DNA of 64,000 bases from NCBI RefSeq assembly GCF_015244745.1, contig NZ_JABCQI010000004.1, positions 124,001-188,000 of the forward strand, read 5' to 3'. How positions within the stretch are numbered: position 1 is the stretch's first letter; the number at the start of each line of letters is the position of its first letter. The notes under the pieces are model-generated. The model ran no database searches. It worked only from the letters and a program-made list of their open reading frames with translations, and was not told the DNA's origin. A program made the position numbers and the translations under genes. Source of the stretch: Gluconobacter cadivus. GTDB lineage: Bacteria; Pseudomonadota; Alphaproteobacteria; Acetobacterales; Acetobacteraceae. Shown one piece after another: positions 16,571 to 26,774 of the stretch.

Positions 16571-18154
16571 ATGCTTCGCAAGGCCCTTCTTCTGGGTGCA
16601 GCCATGATGGCTGTGCCTGCTCTGGCCGCAGGTCCCGCCACACCGGCACCCAATGCTGACAGCGTGACGAACGGGACGGTGACGGTCAATGGCGTCACGA
16701 TCCCCTACCGGGCTGTTGCGGGAACCATTCTGGTTCATGGCGCCGACTATAACGATTCCAGCGATGTTCTGGCCAAGCGCGGCACGAAAATTGATGGCGG
16801 CAAGGACGACGACAGCAAGAACGCGCCGGTCGCGTCCATGTTCTACACGGCCTATTTCAAGGAAGGCGTACCGTCGGAAAAGCGTCCGATCACGTTCCTC
16901 TATAATGGCGGTCCGGGATCAGCATCGGTCTGGGTCCATATGGGCACGTTCGGTCCACGTCGCGTCAATACGCCGGGCGACACCCATCTGCCCGCTGCCC
17001 CTTATGCGCTCATTAACAACCCGCAGTCTTTGATGGACGTCTCGGACGTGGTGTTCGTCGATGCACCGGGAACAGGTTTTTCGCGGATCGCCGGAAAAGA
17101 TGCCGACAAGGAATTTCTGGGCGTTGATGGCGACGGCGAGGCGTTCACGCATTTCATCTCGAAGTTCCTCGCCAAATATCACCGCTACAACTCGCCAAAA
17201 TACCTGTTCGGCGAGAGCTACGGCACGATGCGTTCGGCTGTGGTCATCAACGACCTTGAGCAGGACGAGAACATCGACTTCAACGGCGTGATCTTGCTGT
17301 CGCAGATCCTGAACTACGACAACAGCGATGATGGCCCGGAGTTCAACGCTGGCATGGACGACCCGTATGTGCTGGCGCTGCCAACCTATGCGGCAACGGC
17401 CTGGTATCATCACTGCCTGCCCGCCGAACATCCGGACCTGAAGACGTTCCTGCACGAAGTCGAGCATTTCGCGATGACCGACTACACACTGGCCCTGCGT
17501 CAGGGTGCAGACCTGCCGGAAGACCAGCGTCAGGCGATTGCGGCAAAGCTGCATGACTATACGGGCTTGCCCGTCGATTACATCCTGCGGGCGGATCTGC
17601 GCGTCAATGGCGGCGAATTCGACCAGCAACTTCAGGCCAAGACCGGCATGGCGACGGGCCGTCTGGATACACGCTATTCAAGCCCGACGATCGACCCGAT
17701 GAGCCAGGAAGTGGATTACGATCCGCAGTCCAGCGCCATCAGTTCGGCCTATGTTACGGCCTTCAACGACTATGTCCGCAATACACTCAAATACGGCACG
17801 GACGAGGATTATCGTCTGTATAACAGCCAAGGGCACTGGGACAATCACCACCGTCAGCCCGGTCACGGCTACCAGCCCAAGGGCGAGCCTAACGTCATGA
17901 CCGATCTGGCCATGGCAATGAAGACCAACCCGAACCTGCATGTGATGCTCAACGCGGGCTACTACGATCTCGCAACGCCGTATTTTGAAGGCATTTACGA
18001 GATGAAGCACCTGCCGATGGCCAAGAGCCTGCAAAAGAACATCGAATACGCGCAGTATCCTTCTGGCCACATGGTTTACGTGGACCCGGCAACGCTCCAG
18101 CAGCTGCATGACAATGTCGCGGCCTTCATTCGCCGGACAGACAATCTGCACTGA
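16571..18154 (+). CDS. Exported S10-family serine carboxypeptidase-like peptidase
   Basis: This is a 527-aa protein with a clear signal peptide (MLRKALLLGAAMMAV, cleavage after ALAA near residue 20). S10 family marks are the oxyanion block YNGGPGSAS (111-119), nucleophile S216 in GESYGT, Asp466 in GYYDLATP and H500 in YPSGHMVY. A Ser-Asp-His triad and periplasmic location indicate C-terminal peptide trimming. It stands 89 bases after the PEPC-like gene on the same strand and is followed by a strong terminator. Substrate is not known. Confidence 0.88.
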   Translation: MLRKALLLGAAMMAVPALAAGPATPAPNADSVTNGTVTVNGVTIPYRAVAGTILVHGADYNDSSDVLAKRGTKIDGGKDDDSKNAPVASMFYTAYFKEGVPSEKRPITFLYNGGPGSASVWVHMGTFGPRRVNTPGDTHLPAAPYALINNPQSLMDVSDVVFVDAPGTGFSRIAGKDADKEFLGVDGDGEAFTHFISKFLAKYHRYNSPKYLFGESYGTMRSAVVINDLEQDENIDFNGVILLSQILNYDNSDDGPEFNAGMDDPYVLALPTYAATAWYHHCLPAEHPDLKTFLHEVEHFAMTDYTLALRQGADLPEDQRQAIAAKLHDYTGLPVDYILRADLRVNGGEFDQQLQAKTGMATGRLDTRYSSPTIDPMSQEVDYDPQSSAISSAYVTAFNDYVRNTLKYGTDEDYRLYNSQGHWDNHHRQPGHGYQPKGEPNVMTDLAMAMKTNPNLHVMLNAGYYDLATPYFEGIYEMKHLPMAKSLQKNIEYAQYPSGHMVYVDPATLQQLHDNVAAFIRRTDNLH

Positions 18155-18171
18155 TCCCTGACGGGACCGGA

Positions 18172-18208
18172 AAAGGCGGCGGAGGGGAAACCTTCCGCCG
18201 CCTTTTTT
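18172..18208 (+). terminator. Rho-independent terminator after the S10 peptidase gene
   Basis: Eleven-base arms AAGGCGGCGGA and TCCGCCGCCTT (18173-18183 and 18194-18204) are followed by a run of six T. It ends the plus-strand peptidase transcript. Confidence 0.9.
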
Positions 18209-18267
18209 ATGCACTACTAAGACGCAGGAACCGGGAAAGCGATCTCACCCGACAAAAGATCAGACAC

Positions 18268-18300
18268 AAAAAAAACCCGCCAGATTGCTCTGGCGGGGTT
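18268..18300 (-). terminator. Rho-independent terminator after fusA
   Basis: On the minus strand, arms CCCGCCAGA and TCTGGCGGG (9 bp perfect, loop GCAA) are followed by a run of eight T (A-run at 18268-18275 on plus). It ends the fusA transcript, facing the peptidase terminator 60 bases away. Confidence 0.92.
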
Positions 18301-18325
18301 CGATGTTTCAGCAAGGCTGAAGAAA

Positions 18326-20428
<2,103 letters not shown>

Positions 20429-20452
20429 GGAGAACCTCCAAAATACAATGAA

Positions 20453-20480
20453 AGGTGTTTCAGCCTGGACCGAAACACCT
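20453..20480 (-). repeat. Inverted repeat in the fusA leader
   Basis: Perfect 9-bp arms AGGTGTTTC and GAAACACCT are separated by 10 bases, 25 bases before the fusA start and downstream of rpmB. On the RNA it would form a stem followed by a weak U-rich stretch (TTTCATTGT). It could be a partial terminator between rpmB and fusA or a leader element. The ribosome binding site is outside the stem. Confidence 0.5.
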
Positions 20481-20597
20481 CCGCTGCGGCCCTATGAAAG
20501 GACCGAACCTGATTTATCCCAGTGGCGGCTGAATGACCCAGACCGCCATGGTTTTCAAGAGCAATCTTGTTACCAAACAAAGTTCGGTAAAGATTCC

Positions 20598-20900
20598 TCA
20601 GGCGGTCTGGGCAGCCTTGCGTTCCTGAACGCGCAGGATACGGCGCTTGATGACCTGAGCTTCCGTCGGAAGCTTGCGGTTCGGCGTACCCAGCAGGAAC
20701 GAATCCAGTCCACCGTTGTGCTCAACCGTGCGGATACCATTGGTGGACAGGCGCATACGCACCGAAGCACCGAGAATATCGGAGATCAGCGTGGTCTCCT
20801 GCAGGTTCGGGAGAAAACGACGGCGGGACTTGTTATTGGCGTGGCTGACGTTGTTGCCCGTCAGCACGCCCTTGCCCGTGATCTGGCAACGGCGAGACAT
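20598..20900 (-). CDS. rpmB: 50S ribosomal protein L28
   Basis: This 100-aa protein begins [11 protein letters not shown] and carries the L28 blocks [20 protein letters not shown] and [13 protein letters not shown], recognised by [11 protein letters not shown]. It binds 23S rRNA near the E site. The family length in alphaproteobacteria is about 95-100 aa. It has a promoter candidate directly upstream (20971-21000). It is followed 169 bases later by fusA on the same strand. Confidence 0.95.
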   Translation of the reverse strand: MSRRCQITGKGVLTGNNVSHANNKSRRRFLPNLQETTLISDILGASVRMRLSTNGIRTVEHNGGLDSFLLGTPNRKLPTEAQVIKRRILRVQERKAAQTA

Positions 20901-20970
20901 GGTGATACTTTCCTCGATGCTGGATGACGCAGGACAGCGAGGCCCGGCGTGTTCCGTAAATCAGGCGCGG

Positions 20971-21000
20971 CTTATGACGTATGGTTGGGGGCTTCGTCAA
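20971..21000 (-). promoter_or_regulatory. Sigma70-type promoter of rpmB
   Basis: Minus-strand TTGACG (20995-21000) and CATAAG (20971-20976) are 18 bases apart. They lie about 70 bases before the rpmB start, in the gap after the ABC exporter gene. The -35 matches five of six consensus positions and the -10 four of six. Confidence 0.5.
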
Positions 21001-21013
21001 CCCCCGGAGACGT

Positions 21014-22810
21014 TCAAGCGGCGTTTTCCCCGGCCTGCGCGGCCCACATTGCGGCATAATGGCCACCTGCGGACAGCAGTTCCGGATGGCTTCCCTGCTC
21101 CACCACGCGCCCCGCGTCAAGCACGACGATGAGATCGGCATCCTGCACGGTGGACAGACGATGGGCCACAATGATCGTCGTGCGTGCCTGGGAGAGGATC
21201 GCCAGTTCCTTCTGGATGGCGACCTCGGTGCGGGTATCAAGCGCACTTGTGGCCTCGTCCAGCAGCAGGATACGCGGGTCTTTGAGGATAACGCGGGCAA
21301 TAGCGACACGCTGTTTCTCGCCCCCTGAGAGCTTCAGCCCCCGCTCCCCGACAACAGTCTCATACCCGTCGGGCAGTTCCCGGATGAAGGCGTCGATCTG
21401 CGCGCTACGGGCCGCATTTTCAATCTCTTCGCGGGAGGCCGACAGATCGCCATAGGCAATATTGTCGCCAATGCTGGAATTGAAGAGCACCGTATCCTGC
21501 GGGACCGTCCCGATAATGTTCTGAATGTCGGTCGGCGCGATCTCACGCAGGTCATGCCCATCAATGCAGACCGAGCCCTGCGTGGGATCATAGGCGCGGG
21601 TCAGCAAACGCCCGAGCGTAGATTTCCCAGAGCCTGTATGGCCGACAACGGCCAGAGACGTCCCTGCGGGTACGGTGATGGACACATCATGCAGGATCTG
21701 CCTTGCGGGGCTGTAGCCGAAAGAGACATGGCGGAACGCAACCGCTGCCGCTCCGGCCTCTGACAGTTTTCCAGCAAGGTGCACAGGGTGTGGAACCTGA
21801 AGAATTTCGGACCGGATGGCGAGCAGTTCGAGGTAGTTTTCCAGATCGACGCGGGCATTACGCCAGCCTGCACTGACATAGTTCAGGGCGCCCACGGACG
21901 AATAAAGCCCGCTCAGATAACTGCCGATCAGAACAAACTGGGCCACCGCGAGACGATGCAACACGATATCATGCGCGGCCATAGCCAGAAGCGTGGTAGT
22001 CGTCGCGGCTATCAGAAAGCCCCGGCTGATCTGGGACAGGCTGACATAACGCTGAAGGCTGATTTCCGCCTGCCGGAGATCCTTGCGCGCTGCGTCGTAA
22101 CGCTCGATCTCGTGGCTTTCATTGGCAAAGCTACGCACTGTCTCGAAGTTGAGAATGCTGTCTACAAGCTGGTGCTGGGCCTGATTGCTGGCACGGTTCC
22201 GCGCCCGACGGGCCGTCATCCTCAAACGGGTAAAGACATAGGAAACGGTGGAATACAGCCCCAGCGCCACCAGAAGCAGCGCCACATATCGCCAGTCGAA
22301 GATTTTCAGGATGACGGTCAGCGTCATGATGAGTTCGATGACGTTAGGCAGAACGTTGAACAGCGCCAGTGAAAGCAGTGTTCCAACAGCATCGGCTCCA
22401 CGATCAAGCGTTCGGGTCAGGGAGCCCGTCTGCCGGTCCAGATGAAACCGGACACTCAGATCATGCAGATGTCGCAGCCCGAGGACAGCGACACGACGTT
22501 CAAGATCCGTTTCGACCGGCTTGACCAGAAATTCCCGCAATGGGCTCGCCAGCCCGGAAATAATGCGGATGACCGCATACTGGGCGATAAGCCAGACCGG
22601 AACAGCCAGAAGAGTTTCGGGACGCGAAAGACTGCTGACCATGCGACTAAAGAGCCAGGGCGTTGCAACTGCAGTCGCGCTCTCCACCAGAAGAATGAGC
22701 AGCGCAAACCCGATGCGCGTCGCGTCCGGCCAGAGCTTCTCCGGTCGGATAAGGGGCCACAAAACACGAAGGGAAAGCGCTTCAGACGTCGAATCGGTTT
22801 TTTTGAGCAT
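21014..22810 (-). CDS. Atm1-type ABC exporter (fused permease-ATPase)
   Basis: This is a 598-aa half-transporter. Six membrane helices (about residues 30-320) carry the HMT/Atm1-type loop RRARNRASNQAQHQLVDSILNFETVRSF, recognised by DSILNFETVRSFANE. The ATPase follows with Walker A GHTGSGKST, signature LSGGEKQRVAIARV, Walker B ILLLDEATSALD and H-loop IIVAHRLSTV. Homologues export glutathione-linked persulfide or metal-glutathione compounds from the cytoplasm and connect with Fe-S metabolism and metal tolerance. ATG 22810 begins the conserved region; the upstream extension to 23101 overlaps the divergent Nudix gene. Substrate is inferred from family only. Confidence 0.87.
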   Translation of the reverse strand: MLKKTDSTSEALSLRVLWPLIRPEKLWPDATRIGFALLILLVESATAVATPWLFSRMVSSLSRPETLLAVPVWLIAQYAVIRIISGLASPLREFLVKPVETDLERRVAVLGLRHLHDLSVRFHLDRQTGSLTRTLDRGADAVGTLLSLALFNVLPNVIELIMTLTVILKIFDWRYVALLLVALGLYSTVSYVFTRLRMTARRARNRASNQAQHQLVDSILNFETVRSFANESHEIERYDAARKDLRQAEISLQRYVSLSQISRGFLIAATTTTLLAMAAHDIVLHRLAVAQFVLIGSYLSGLYSSVGALNYVSAGWRNARVDLENYLELLAIRSEILQVPHPVHLAGKLSEAGAAAVAFRHVSFGYSPARQILHDVSITVPAGTSLAVVGHTGSGKSTLGRLLTRAYDPTQGSVCIDGHDLREIAPTDIQNIIGTVPQDTVLFNSSIGDNIAYGDLSASREEIENAARSAQIDAFIRELPDGYETVVGERGLKLSGGEKQRVAIARVILKDPRILLLDEATSALDTRTEVAIQKELAILSQARTTIIVAHRLSTVQDADLIVVLDAGRVVEQGSHPELLSAGGHYAAMWAAQAGENAA

Positions 22811-22877
22811 GGATTGAGTATGTGGAAGTGCTGACGGCGCTTTGCAAATAACTGTCCTGCATGCGACATATTCAGCT

Positions 22878-23720
22878 GTGTCGAATAAATCTTTCTCCCG
22901 CACCCTTGAGCCGTTTCTGCGGCATATCGCAGCCTGCAACAGCGCTGTCCTGCCGGGCGGTCGCACTCCGTTCTTTTGTGCTGACTCACAGATCGGCTGG
23001 CTCAGTCCGCCCACGGTGCAGGCTCTTGAAACCCTTGGTGTTCGCGAAGGGGAAAAATTCGGCGTCAGCGCCGGAGCAGACCTCTTTCCGCTGTCCCACA
23101 CGCTCTGCGAGATGGGCCTCTACGCCTCCCATCACGAAGCCTTCGACGTGCGCGATGACAGCGGCATCGTTCTTGGACAGGTGGACCGGGGTGCCATTCC
23201 GGTTCTGGGGCTTGCGGCCGAAGGCGTACATCTGAACGGACTGGTCGAGCGTGCAGACGGACTTTTCCTCTGGGTCGCACGGCGCAGCATGAGCAAGCGC
23301 CTCGATCCGGGAAAGCTGGATCATCTGGTTGCAGGAGGCATGAGCGCCGGTCTCGACCCGCAGACGACCGTGATCAAGGAAGCGCAGGAAGAAGCCGGGA
23401 TCCCCGCCGAACTCGCGGCAAAAGCGCAAGCCGTCGGACGGATCCACTATGCTCTTGAGCGACCTGAAGGGCTAAGGCGCGATGTCCTGCACTGTTATGA
23501 TCTCCTGCTCCCCGAGGGCTTCGTGCCCATAGCGGAGGACGGAGAAGTGGAAAGCTTCCACCTTCTGCCCATTCAGGAGGTCATGGCACTGGTCCGCGAC
23601 ACCGACGACTTCAAGTTCAACGTCAATCTCGTCCTGATCGATCTCTTCCTCCGCCGCGGTCTTTTCGCTCCCGCCGACGCCGCCATTTTACGCCGCGCCC
23701 TCTCCGGACAGGCCGCGTGA
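22878..23720 (+). CDS. Nudix hydrolase with DUF4743 N-terminal domain
   Basis: This is a 280-aa protein. The N-terminal half is a DUF4743-like region starting near LEPFLRHIAACN. The Nudix fold follows, with box GGMSAGLDPQT followed by KEAQEEAGIP. The box keeps the EExG core but has Lys for Arg, and Leu where the first Glu is expected. This pattern belongs to the Tnr3-like / thiamin pyrophosphokinase-related Nudix group, so hydrolysis of an oxidised thiamin or nucleoside diphosphate compound is possible. The start is GTG 22878 or TTG 22842; GTG is chosen because the conserved domain starts soon after. The stop overlaps the next start (GTGA). Confidence 0.8.
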   Translation: MSNKSFSRTLEPFLRHIAACNSAVLPGGRTPFFCADSQIGWLSPPTVQALETLGVREGEKFGVSAGADLFPLSHTLCEMGLYASHHEAFDVRDDSGIVLGQVDRGAIPVLGLAAEGVHLNGLVERADGLFLWVARRSMSKRLDPGKLDHLVAGGMSAGLDPQTTVIKEAQEEAGIPAELAAKAQAVGRIHYALERPEGLRRDVLHCYDLLLPEGFVPIAEDGEVESFHLLPIQEVMALVRDTDDFKFNVNLVLIDLFLRRGLFAPADAAILRRALSGQAA

Positions 23721-24163
23721 GAAAAGCAGTCGCGTCCCTGATCCTGACGACGCCTCTGTTGGGCGGATGCATTGTTCCTGTCAGCGTCACACCCAATCTG
23801 TGTCGGGAAATCGGCGCGCATGACGGATTGCAGATCCGTCTGGCATTCGGCCTGACCCGCCCTGATGGCAGTGTCATCGAAAGGCAGGACTGGCAGCAGT
23901 TTGTGGACAGCGAAATCACACCGCGTTTCCCTGCGGGTTTTACCGTGATCGACGCTCAGGGGCAGTGGTATGATGCCGCTGGTCACAAGGTCATTCAGGA
24001 AGGGTCACGAATCGTCTGGATTGTTGCGCCTTCCACAGACCGCAGCCTTCAGGCTCATCTGAGAGCCATTCGTCAGATCTATCAAAAACGTTTCAACCAG
24101 CAGGCTGTTGGACTCAGCATACAGTCCGGCTGCTCTTCATTTGAAAGCCTTCCCGTGGAATAG
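23717..24163 (+). CDS. DUF3574 lipoprotein
   Basis: This 148-aa protein has a lipoprotein signal: a short basic N-terminus, a hydrophobic stretch and the lipobox LLGGC (Cys at residue 18). The mature part shows the DUF3574 pattern FGLTRPDGSVIERQDWQQFVD, here FGLTRPDGS then ITPRFPAGFTVIDAQGQW. Its function is unknown. The start is GTG 23717 overlapping the Nudix stop by 3 bases, so the two are co-translated. A membrane-attached periplasmic location is expected. Confidence 0.8.
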   Translation: MRKAVASLILTTPLLGGCIVPVSVTPNLCREIGAHDGLQIRLAFGLTRPDGSVIERQDWQQFVDSEITPRFPAGFTVIDAQGQWYDAAGHKVIQEGSRIVWIVAPSTDRSLQAHLRAIRQIYQKRFNQQAVGLSIQSGCSSFESLPVE

Positions 24164-24286
24164 TTCCGCACTACGGAACCGCGTTTCCCGGTTTTTTTGA
24201 CGCCTTCTTCATCCGGACTTTTCTCGTCACGGCAGATCGCTCTGCACGGGACGACAGTTCAGGCATGTTTTTCTTCCGGAAGTCCC

Positions 24287-25411
24287 ATGACAGATCTTTC
24301 TTCTCCCTCAGCACCCGACACCATCACGATAGAGGCCTCAGACTCCACGGGAACGATCCAGCGGCGCGCACGGGGCTTTCTGGCACTCTTTTTCGTGGCG
24401 ATAGGCCTCTATACCCTCAAGGGCTTTCTGCCGGCGCTTCTCTGGGGCTGCGTGTTCGCAATTTCGATCTGGCCGCTCTACCGCCGCGCTGAACTGCGCT
24501 TCGGTCGCAGCGACTGGCTACCCATAATCTTCACTCTGGCCGTGGCATTGATCTTTCTGGTGCCTGTCTCGCTGGTTGGGGTGAAAGTCGCGGATGAGGC
24601 ACGAAGCGCGCTGGAATGGATTGATGACGTCCGCAATAACGGCATTCCGATGCCGGAATGGGTGCCTCGTCTGCCCTTTATGGCCACTCAGGCCACCAAC
24701 TGGTGGCAGAACCACATGACCAGCCCCCAACGCCTCTCCCATCTGCTTCATTCTGTCGATGTCGGACACGGAATGCAAATGACCAGACAAGTGGGAACCC
24801 AGCTCGCCCGCCGGGGCACGCTGTTCGCCTTTTCGCTCCTGACACTGTTTTTCCTGCTGAAAGATGGCGACAGCGTCATCCGTAAATGCCTTCTGGGATC
24901 ACAGCGTCTGTTCGGTGAGCAGGGAGAAAGCCTCGCCAAACAGATGATTTCGTCAGTTCACGGGACGTTGGCCGGACTGGTTCTGGTCGGTCTGGGTGAA
25001 GGTGCGATCATGGGCATCGTCTATATGTCGACGGGCGCACCCCAGCCCCTGCTGTTTGCAATGGTGACGGCTGTAGCCGCCATGATCCCATTTCTGGCAT
25101 GGCCGACGGTTGGGCTGGTGGCGCTGCTGCTGCTGGCAAAAAGCAGCATGATCGGAGCGATCGTCGTAGCCGCCATCGGCTCCGTCGTGATCTTCATCGC
25201 GGACCATTTTATCCGCCCCGCCCTGATTGGTGGCAGCACGAAAATGCCGTTCCTGTGGGTTCTGCTGGGAATTCTTGGCGGCGCCGAGACCTGGGGTCTG
25301 CTGGGTCTCTTCCTTGGTCCGGCCATCATGTCCGCCCTGCATCTGCTGTGGACGATCTGGACAGAGACAAATCCCCGCAAAGGGATCTATGCAAAAGACA
25401 CTGAATATTAA
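24287..25411 (+). CDS. AI-2E family (PF01594-type) membrane transporter
   Basis: This is a 374-aa protein with about seven or eight hydrophobic segments: two helices near residues 30-70, one near 85-105, and a cluster from 200 to 350. Family marks are the FFLLKDGD segment after the fourth helix, then GLGEGAIMGIVY and DHFIRPALIGGSTKMPFLWVLLGILGG, recognised by IRPALIGGSTKMPF. Members move varied small solutes or ions; the autoinducer-2 name is historical. ATG 24287 has GGAAG nine bases before it. An in-frame start at 24197 is less likely. Confidence 0.85.
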   Translation: MTDLSSPSAPDTITIEASDSTGTIQRRARGFLALFFVAIGLYTLKGFLPALLWGCVFAISIWPLYRRAELRFGRSDWLPIIFTLAVALIFLVPVSLVGVKVADEARSALEWIDDVRNNGIPMPEWVPRLPFMATQATNWWQNHMTSPQRLSHLLHSVDVGHGMQMTRQVGTQLARRGTLFAFSLLTLFFLLKDGDSVIRKCLLGSQRLFGEQGESLAKQMISSVHGTLAGLVLVGLGEGAIMGIVYMSTGAPQPLLFAMVTAVAAMIPFLAWPTVGLVALLLLAKSSMIGAIVVAAIGSVVIFIADHFIRPALIGGSTKMPFLWVLLGILGGAETWGLLGLFLGPAIMSALHLLWTIWTETNPRKGIYAKDTEY

Positions 25412-25433
25412 GGAAGAATTATTACCGCAGGAC

Positions 25434-25510
25434 TGGTCGGGCAGGCGGGATTCGAACCCACGACCCCCAGTCCCCCAGACTGGTGCGCTACCAGGCTGCG
25501 CTACTGCCCG
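25434..25510 (-). tRNA. tRNA-Pro (anticodon GGG)
   Basis: This is a 77-nt minus-strand cloverleaf with acceptor stem CGGGCAG/CTGCCCG, T arm GGGTTCGAATCCC and encoded CCA (25434-25436). The anticodon stem CCAGT/ACTGG encloses loop CTGGGGG, giving anticodon GGG for proline CCC/CCU codons. It lies between the AI-2E transporter (convergent) and the merR-type gene. Confidence 0.95.
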
Positions 25511-25529
25511 TCGTCCTGCGGTGGCGGTG

Positions 25530-25557
25530 GTTTAGCAGTGTCCTACCCTCACCGCAA
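25530..25557 (-). promoter_or_regulatory. Possible promoter of tRNA-Pro
   Basis: Minus-strand TTGCGG (25552-25557) and CTAAAC (25530-25535) are 16 bases apart. They sit 20 bases before the tRNA and 14 bases after the stop of the MerR-type gene. Confidence 0.35.
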
Positions 25558-25570
25558 TGGGGGATTTTGA

Positions 25571-26389
25571 CTAAACTGGCAGAAGATTTCGCAAATTCTG
25601 AAGCTCTTCAAAAATTTCGCGCAGTTCCGCCCGCAACAGACCGTTCTCGGCCTCGGTCTTTTCGAGCGCGTTGAACAGAAGCTCGTTTTCGTCACGCAGG
25701 GTTATGAGAAGAGCAGAATCGTGCGCTTCGGCTTCGGCTTCGGCTTCGGCTTCGGCTTCGGCTTCGGCTTCGGCTTCGGGCGTCTTCTCTTCTTCTGGAA
25801 TGTCAACAACCTCAGTCACGATGACGTTGTGAGCTTCGGCAGGAAGTTCAGGGAAAATGATTTCGTCGTCAGCTTCGGTTGCTGATGCGATATCCAAGTC
25901 CTCATCGTGGACAACCTCCGTAAGCAGCGATTCATCCGCAGAAGGCTGCTCCTCCTCAGTCAACTCGGCGCTAACAATGGGCATAGAAACCAATTCCGCG
26001 GAGTCTGCTGAAATTTCAGGTACTGCTTCCGGAACTGCCTCTTCAACAGTCTTCTGACCCGCCCGTGCTTTCTGCGCACGGCGTTCCCGCAGCACGCGCA
26101 GAACCCCCTGCCCCTTGTAGCCCTGCACATAAAGCAGGTCTGAAATCAGCCGAAGCGTCTCGATATGCTCGGGGCTGTAATAGCGCCGTCCACTTTCCCC
26201 ACGAAACGGCTTTACACCCGGATAGATGGTTTCCCACGAACGCAGACGGTGCTGGGGAATATGCAGTTCCTCGGCAACCTCGCTGATGGTCCGGTACGCA
26301 TCCGGAGCCTTCCTGACCTTTTCAGCGCCAGCCGGAATATCGTCATTCGGCGGCAGCACGACGGCTTCGGGCATAGACTTATCTGTCAT
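25571..26389 (-). CDS. MerR-family regulator with Glu-Ala repeat and C-terminal coiled coil
   Basis: This is a 272-aa protein. The N-terminal MerR-type helix-turn-helix (about 32-110) reads RTISEVAEELHIPQHRLRSWE, with PGVKPFRGESGRRYYSP as wing, seen as GRRYYSPEHIETL. The central region is acidic and low complexity and contains nine consecutive Glu-Ala pairs encoded by a hexamer repeat (25725-25778). The C-terminus (about 225-268) is a heptad-like coiled coil. No ligand-binding cysteines are seen. It overlaps ihfA by 11 bases and is the last gene of the rpmF-plsX-fabH-ihfA group, a conserved place for this regulator type in alphaproteobacteria. Targets are unknown. Confidence 0.85.
   Translation of the reverse strand: MTDKSMPEAVVLPPNDDIPAGAEKVRKAPDAYRTISEVAEELHIPQHRLRSWETIYPGVKPFRGESGRRYYSPEHIETLRLISDLLYVQGYKGQGVLRVLRERRAQKARAGQKTVEEAVPEAVPEISADSAELVSMPIVSAELTEEEQPSADESLLTEVVHDEDLDIASATEADDEIIFPELPAEAHNVIVTEVVDIPEEEKTPEAEAEAEAEAEAEAEAEAHDSALLITLRDENELLFNALEKTEAENGLLRAELREIFEELQNLRNLLPV
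25725..25778 (+). repeat. Hexanucleotide tandem repeat (GCTTCG) x9
   Basis: Nine perfect copies of GCTTCG cover 54 bases inside the merR-type gene, encoding (Glu-Ala)9 on the minus strand. Copy-number change would alter protein length by two residues per unit without frameshift. Confidence 0.97.
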
Positions 26390-26702
26390 GGGACGATGCC
26401 TCGGCAGCGACCGTCTCGGAGCCGTTCATGCGATCCCTCAACAGTTGAGAGGGCCTGAACACCAGTACAGCTCTGGGAAGGATGGGGACTTCCACGCCCG
26501 TTTTGGGATTGCGTCCAATGCGCTCTCCCTTCTGGCGGACGGAAAAGGTTCCGAACCCGCTCAGCTTTACGGATTCGCCCGCCTCGAGCCGGTTGGAAAT
26601 CGCATCCAGAAGGCTCTCGAGAATCATGGAGGAATCGTGCCGGGAAAGACCGACACGACTATAGAGATGCTCGACAAGATTCGCGCGCGTGACTGTGCTC
26701 AT
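26379..26702 (-). CDS. ihfA: Integration host factor alpha subunit
   Basis: This is a 107-aa HU/IHF-family DNA-bending protein. It has the N-terminal helical part (TRANLVEHLYSRVGLSRHDS), the beta arm with GFGTFSVRQKGERIGRNPKTG and the tip proline region PILPRAVLVF. IhfA pairs with IhfB, encoded at 43788-44093 in this window, to bend DNA at specific sites. Its place between fabH and a merR-type gene is conserved. It starts 72 bases after the fabH stop. Confidence 0.92.
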   Translation of the reverse strand: MSTVTRANLVEHLYSRVGLSRHDSSMILESLLDAISNRLEAGESVKLSGFGTFSVRQKGERIGRNPKTGVEVPILPRAVLVFRPSQLLRDRMNGSETVAAEASSHDR

Positions 26703-26774
26703 GTCACTTGCGTATCATGACGTTCAGAACAGTCAAAGGAATCAATCATTAACCTGCTCTAAACGGGGAGCAGG

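Noticed and set aside
25725-25778. GCTTCG array considered as a CRISPR or transcription-factor site cluster
   Set aside because: The units are 6 bases without spacers and translate in frame as Glu-Ala pairs inside a conserved gene.
26065-26720. Plus-strand frames opposite ihfA and the merR-type gene
   Set aside because: They are shadows. The minus strand holds recognisable IHF and MerR domains in a conserved operon.
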